A stretch of 15,125 bases of DNA from JAIBJN01 sp035461525. Its GTDB lineage: Bacteria; Actinomycetota; Thermoleophilia; Gaiellales; Gaiellaceae. The position numbers and the translations under genes were made by a program. The stretch is from positions 1 to 15,125 of the forward strand of contig DATHVD010000070.1 in NCBI GenBank assembly GCA_035461525.1, given 5' to 3'. The notes under the pieces were generated by a model that made no database searches, was not told the DNA's origin, and worked only from the letters and a program-made list of their open reading frames with translations. This document shows positions 12,818-15,125 of this stretch, in pieces. The number at the start of each line of letters is the position of its first letter. Position 1 is the stretch's first letter.

Positions 12818-13291
12818 TCAATCGTAGCCGCCGGGCCCGGCCGGGAGCCCCGCCTGCGCCCGGCGCTCGGCCTCGGTCTTCAGATGGCGCAGGCCCCCCT
12901 CGACCGCACTCCGCAGCGACCTCCCGAGCGGGCGGCGAAGGAGCCTGACCAGGACGCCGTCCCACGACTCCTCCGACGTGACGACGGTCACGTTCCCGCG
13001 CGCCTCGAGGCGGTGGACGTGGATCGCGTGGATGCCGAGGGTCGTCCCCGTCCAGCCGATCAGGCCGGGCGGCTCGACGGCCTCGAGCGTCGAGACGATC
13101 GTCCCCGGACCGGCTTTCCAGCGGAACCGGGTGCCGGGGGAGAGCGGTCCCTCGAGCGACGCCGACCGCACGTCGGGATTCCATTCCGGCCACCCCTCGA
13201 CGTCGGTGAGAACCTCCCAGACGAGCTCGTGCGGCGCCTGTATCTCGAGCTCGGCGCGCCCGACGGCCGGCGCGTTCCCGTCGATCTCCAC
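12818..13291 (-). CDS. SRPBCC family protein (polyketide cyclase/dehydrase-like)
   Basis: 157-residue soluble protein of the START-like SRPBCC fold, which forms a deep hydrophobic ligand pocket. Typical order: AELEIQAPHELVWEVLTDVE (13-32) and GWPEWNPDVRSASLEGPLSP, then GTRFRWKAGPGTIVSTLEAV, EPPGLIGWTGTTLGIHAIHV and TVVTSEESWDGVL. The WPxWNPDV motif is highly characteristic of the polyketide-cyclase branch. Ligand and role cannot be read. In related genomes such proteins often sit next to ArsR regulators; here an ArsR start lies about 1.7 kb away on the other strand, with no evident link. GTG start, with TAGGCT exactly 6 nt upstream. Confidence 0.88.
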   Translation of the reverse strand: MEIDGNAPAVGRAELEIQAPHELVWEVLTDVEGWPEWNPDVRSASLEGPLSPGTRFRWKAGPGTIVSTLEAVEPPGLIGWTGTTLGIHAIHVHRLEARGNVTVVTSEESWDGVLVRLLRRPLGRSLRSAVEGGLRHLKTEAERRAQAGLPAGPGGYD

Positions 13292-13297
13292 CGGGTC

Positions 13298-13303
13298 AGC
13301 CTA
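13298..13303 (-). promoter_or_regulatory. -10 element (TAGGCT) of SRPBCC gene
   Basis: TAGGCT on the minus strand, then six bases (GACCCG), then GTG 13291. The hexamer is identical to those before the DUF4260 and holin-like genes. Confidence 0.5.
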
Positions 13304-13376
13304 GCGCCCCCCGGAAGGTCGCCTCCGGCCGCGCCGATGCGTTGGGTGATGGCGGTCGCCGCCCCGCAGGAGCCCG

Positions 13377-13540
13377 TTCGCGATCCTCGACGAGACCCTC
13401 CCGTCACGCCAAGGCGGAGAAGATCGCGCAGCTCGTCGGCACCGACGTCCCTCGTGGGCGCCCGCGTCTCGGACGTCGGCTGCGGCTCCGGCCACATCGC
13501 GGCGACGCTCTCCGGGCGTCGGGCTGGTCGGGCCCGAGGG
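13377..13540 (+). pseudogene. Frameshifted SAM-dependent methyltransferase remnant
   Basis: An N-terminal methyltransferase sequence can be followed only by changing frame three times: FAILDETLPSR (from 13377), then HAKAEKIAQLVGTDV (from 13405), then GARVSDVGCGSGHIAATLSG, containing the SAM-binding motif I (VGCGSGH), then VGLVGPEG. Each block is well preserved and in the expected order for this family, so the gene decayed mainly through indels. Everything after about residue 55 is missing. The rest of 13304-13709 shows no gene. Sequencing errors alone would not explain the missing C-terminal part. Confidence 0.7.
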
Positions 13541-13697
13541 TGCCACGTCCTCCACCGGGTCGAGAGCACCAGGCGTCGCGCGTCTCGCTCTCGCCTCGCC
13601 GGCGGCGGTCAGGCGTGCCCGCCTGAGCTCAGCCCCACGTTCGCGTACGTCCCCCGCCGGCCGGCCTGACGGCTGCCAGCATGGGACTTTCCTCGAC

Positions 13698-13703
13698 TAG
13701 GCT
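13698..13703 (+). promoter_or_regulatory. -10 element (TAGGCT) of holin-like gene
   Basis: TAGGCT, then six bases (CTCGCC), then ATG 13710. Clean example of the leaderless arrangement with an ATG start. Confidence 0.5.
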
Positions 13704-13709
13704 CTCGCC

Positions 13710-14093
13710 ATGGAGGGGATCGTCGTTCGCGTGCTCATCGCGCTTGGGGCGACGGCCGCGGCCCTCGCCGTCGCCTCGTTGCTGCTCGACGGCTTCACGA
13801 TCTCGGGTCCCTCGTTCGTCGTCGCGGTCGTCGTCTTCACGCTGGCCGGGCTCGTCGTCGAGCCGCTCGTCTCGACGCTGATCCGGCGCCATGCCGCGAA
13901 GCTCAGCGTGCTCGCGTCGCTCGTCGTCACCTTAGTCACGCTGCTCGTGACCGATCTTCTCTCGGACGGGATCGAGGTCGAGGGCGCCACCGCCTGGGTC
14001 CTCGGGACGGTCATCATCTGGCTCGCCCTCCTCGTGCTCATGGCGGTTTCGAGGCCGTTCGTGCGGCGGCGCGTCGAGCGCGGCCGGCGCTAG
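13710..14093 (+). CDS. Small four-helix membrane protein, phage-holin-4 superfamily-like
   Basis: 127-residue protein with four hydrophobic helices (about 5-24, 32-50, 65-86, 93-112) and a strongly basic end RPFVRRRVERGRR. The layout, with SLLLDGFTISGPSFVVAVVV and then DGIEVEGATAWVLGTVIIWL, resembles the membrane proteins annotated as phage holin family 4 / YvlD-like, which are chromosomal in many actinobacteria and are not evidence of a prophage. No lysis genes are nearby. Function unknown. Convergent with the PH-domain gene, with 17 bases between the two stops. Confidence 0.75.
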   Translation: MEGIVVRVLIALGATAAALAVASLLLDGFTISGPSFVVAVVVFTLAGLVVEPLVSTLIRRHAAKLSVLASLVVTLVTLLVTDLLSDGIEVEGATAWVLGTVIIWLALLVLMAVSRPFVRRRVERGRR

Positions 14094-14110
14094 CCGGCCG
14101 CCGAACCCTC

Positions 14111-14575
14111 CTAGAGCTCGCCTGGGTTCCGGTGGACGGCCGAGTCGAGGACCTCGCGGGCCTCGGCCGGGTTCAGGAGCGCCTTGAACACGAGCGGGCC
14201 GCCCTCCGACCCCGCGGTGTCGATCTCGAGGGAGCCGACGCCGAGGAGCCGTTCCAGGAGCGACTGCCGGAGCGTGAGGTCCTGGACGCGCTCGAGGCGG
14301 GCCGTCTGCTCGTTGACGGAGATGAGCCCGTGCCGCACGAAGACGCGCCGCTCGGTGACCGTGTACTTCCAGCGGATGGTCTCGAGGAGCCCCCAGGCAA
14401 CAGCCACCGCTGCGATCGCCAGGCCGAGCAGGATCGCCCAGACGGTTCCGAGCCCGAGCCACAACGCGAAGACGAGAACCGCGACCGCGAGGAGGAGGCC
14501 CGGCGCGACGATCGACACTCGGCCGCGCCAGGAGGGTCGCCCCGACCAGATGACGCGCTCTCCGTCTTCCGTCAC
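14111..14575 (-). CDS. Bacterial PH-domain (bPH2/DUF304) membrane protein
   Basis: 154-residue protein: short N-terminus with GERVIWSGRPSWRG (5-18), two membrane helices (about 22-42 and 45-63), then a bPH2 domain with WKYTVTERRVFVRHGLISVN (about 69-88), the common ERVQDLTLRQSLLERLLGVG (about 94-113) and SLEIDTAGSEGG. This is the standard YdbS/DUF304 layout. Function is not established; related Bacillus proteins have been implicated in resistance to membrane-active compounds. GTG start at 14575 with TAGGTT exactly 6 nt upstream. Confidence 0.88.
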   Translation of the reverse strand: MTEDGERVIWSGRPSWRGRVSIVAPGLLLAVAVLVFALWLGLGTVWAILLGLAIAAVAVAWGLLETIRWKYTVTERRVFVRHGLISVNEQTARLERVQDLTLRQSLLERLLGVGSLEIDTAGSEGGPLVFKALLNPAEAREVLDSAVHRNPGEL

Positions 14576-14581
14576 GGGCGG

Positions 14582-14587
14582 AACCTA
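14582..14587 (-). promoter_or_regulatory. -10 element (TAGGTT) of PH-domain gene
   Basis: TAGGTT on the minus strand, then six bases (CCGCCC), then GTG 14575. Confidence 0.5.
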
Positions 14588-14756
14588 CCAGGGCGGAGCG
14601 TAGCCGTCACGCCGGCCGGCGTCGTCTGCTCCGAGGCGCCGCGCGTTCGGGGGAGGCAGAGACGCCGATGGCCTCGCCGGTCGTCGCGGGCGCGTGCGGC
14701 CCGGTCTGGGGCGCGCGTCCCGGGCTCTGCGGACCCGGTTGCCGCGGCGCTCCGAG

Positions 14757-14972
14757 CGGCGGTACGTCAACGCCTACGGCGCCCTCGGGCGCCTGGGGCT
14801 CGCCGGCATCCTCTTCTCTCCGCCAGCTCGGCGGCGCCGTCGCCGAGCCGTCCCGGTGGGCAAGGGGCTCTACCCCGCGGATACCTGCCGGCGGCTGCAG
14901 GAGATCAAGGCCGCGGTCGACCCGGGCGAGCTCTTCCGAGCCCCGCACCCGATCCGGCCGGCCTCCGCGTAA
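14757..14972 (+). pseudogene. C-terminal remnant of a FAD-linked (berberine-bridge-type) oxidase
   Basis: The clear part is GLYPADTCRRLQEIKAAVDP followed by GELFRAPHPIRP and a TAA, which matches the closing BBE segment of FAD-binding oxidoreductases (typically …RLRxVKxxYDPxNLFRxNHPI). RRYVNAYGALGR upstream (from 14757) may be the YVNF segment that precedes it. The FAD-binding domain is absent and the intervening residues (PPARRRRRRAVPVG) look frameshifted. The remaining 14588-14756 and 14973-15016 hold no gene I can support. Confidence 0.55.
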
Positions 14973-15016
14973 CGGCTGCCGCCGAGATCTCCTTCCCGCC
15001 CGCCGGGAGGGAGAGT

Positions 15017-15022
15017 TATAGT
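15017..15022 (+). promoter_or_regulatory. -10 element (TATAGT) and GTTAAC site before ArsR gene
   Basis: TATAGT ends 7 nt before ATG 15030 and sits in the most AT-rich stretch nearby. The 6-base palindrome GTTAAC (15021-15026) overlaps its end and could be part of an operator for the regulator itself, a common arrangement for ArsR proteins. Confidence 0.45.
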
Positions 15023-15029
15023 TAACCCG

Positions 15030-15125
15030 ATGGTGAACAGTGAGCCGGCCCTCGATCGCAGCTTCCTGGCGCTCGCGCACCCGGCGAGGCGGGCGATCGT
15101 GGAGCGGCTCGCCCGCGGGCCGGCC
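15030..15125 (+). CDS. ArsR-family HTH transcriptional regulator, 3' end outside window
   Basis: First 32 codons only: MVNSEPALDRSFLALAHPAR followed by RAIVERLARGPA. The block ALAHPARRAIVERLARG is the typical first helices of the ArsR winged-helix domain (FxALAxPxRRxILxxLxxG). Members repress their own operon and respond to metals or other signals; the sensing residues lie outside the window. ATG start, leaderless by position. In actinobacteria this subtype is frequently followed by an SRPBCC gene, which would be just beyond the edge. Confidence 0.85.
   Translation, partial: MVNSEPALDRSFLALAHPARRAIVERLARGPA

Noticed and set aside
13710..14093. Holin-like gene as evidence of a prophage
   Set aside because: No endolysin, capsid or integrase genes; this membrane family is commonly chromosomal in actinobacteria.

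Overview
The window is very GC-rich and densely packed. Its gene content points to Actinomycetota, most likely a deep-branching soil class such as Thermoleophilia (Gaiellales/Solirubrobacterales). The reasons are the NucS/EndoMS mismatch endonuclease, an actinobacterial-style RpoD, widespread GTG starts, and a TANNNT -10 motif placed so close to most start codons that the mRNAs should be leaderless. The lineage is an inference from content and style; I could not run any search.

Layout. 1-1227: 3' part of an Fe/Mn superoxide dismutase, overlapped by plsY (first acyltransferase of phospholipid synthesis). 1228-1488: convergent gap with a palindromic inverted-repeat element. 1489-3078: divergent folE2/mptA-type GTP cyclohydrolase (-) and a small protein with a histidine-kinase H-box but no recognisable ATPase domain (+). 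3065-3317: two decayed gene ends. 3321-5146: divergent Fpg/Nei-family DNA glycosylase (-) and type II-like asparaginase (+), only 11 bases apart. 5166-6260: rpoD, the primary sigma factor. 6261-6734: convergent gap with three 61-bp-spaced copies of a 15-bp palindrome. 6735-8301: divergent zinc-ribbon protein (-) and a cation diffusion facilitator with a long C-terminus (+). 8352-8433: tRNA-Tyr (-). 8464-9607: a headless secreted/pilus-like gene remnant, then a prepilin peptidase. 9842-10920: nucS and a DUF4260 membrane protein. 10992-11427: a broken acyltransferase/SGNH gene. 11442-13291: CNNM/CBS (HlyC/CorC-type) membrane protein and an SRPBCC protein, both on (-). 13377-13540: a frameshifted methyltransferase remnant. 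13710-14575: small holin-like membrane protein (+) and a bacterial PH-domain membrane protein (-). 14757-14972: a FAD-oxidase C-terminal remnant. 15030-end: start of an ArsR-type regulator.

This is mostly a housekeeping neighbourhood (lipid synthesis, folate/pterin entry, DNA repair by both base excision and NucS mismatch cleavage, transcription, tRNA) rather than a defence or mobile island. I did not find a convincing new multi-gene system. The features I find most worth following up are the 61-bp-phased palindrome array, the near-uniform leaderless promoter architecture, two genes whose start codon appears to be non-canonical (ATT for the glycosylase, CTG for plsY), the tripled C-terminal domain of the cation transporter, and the unusual density of decayed gene fragments (at least six in 15 kb).
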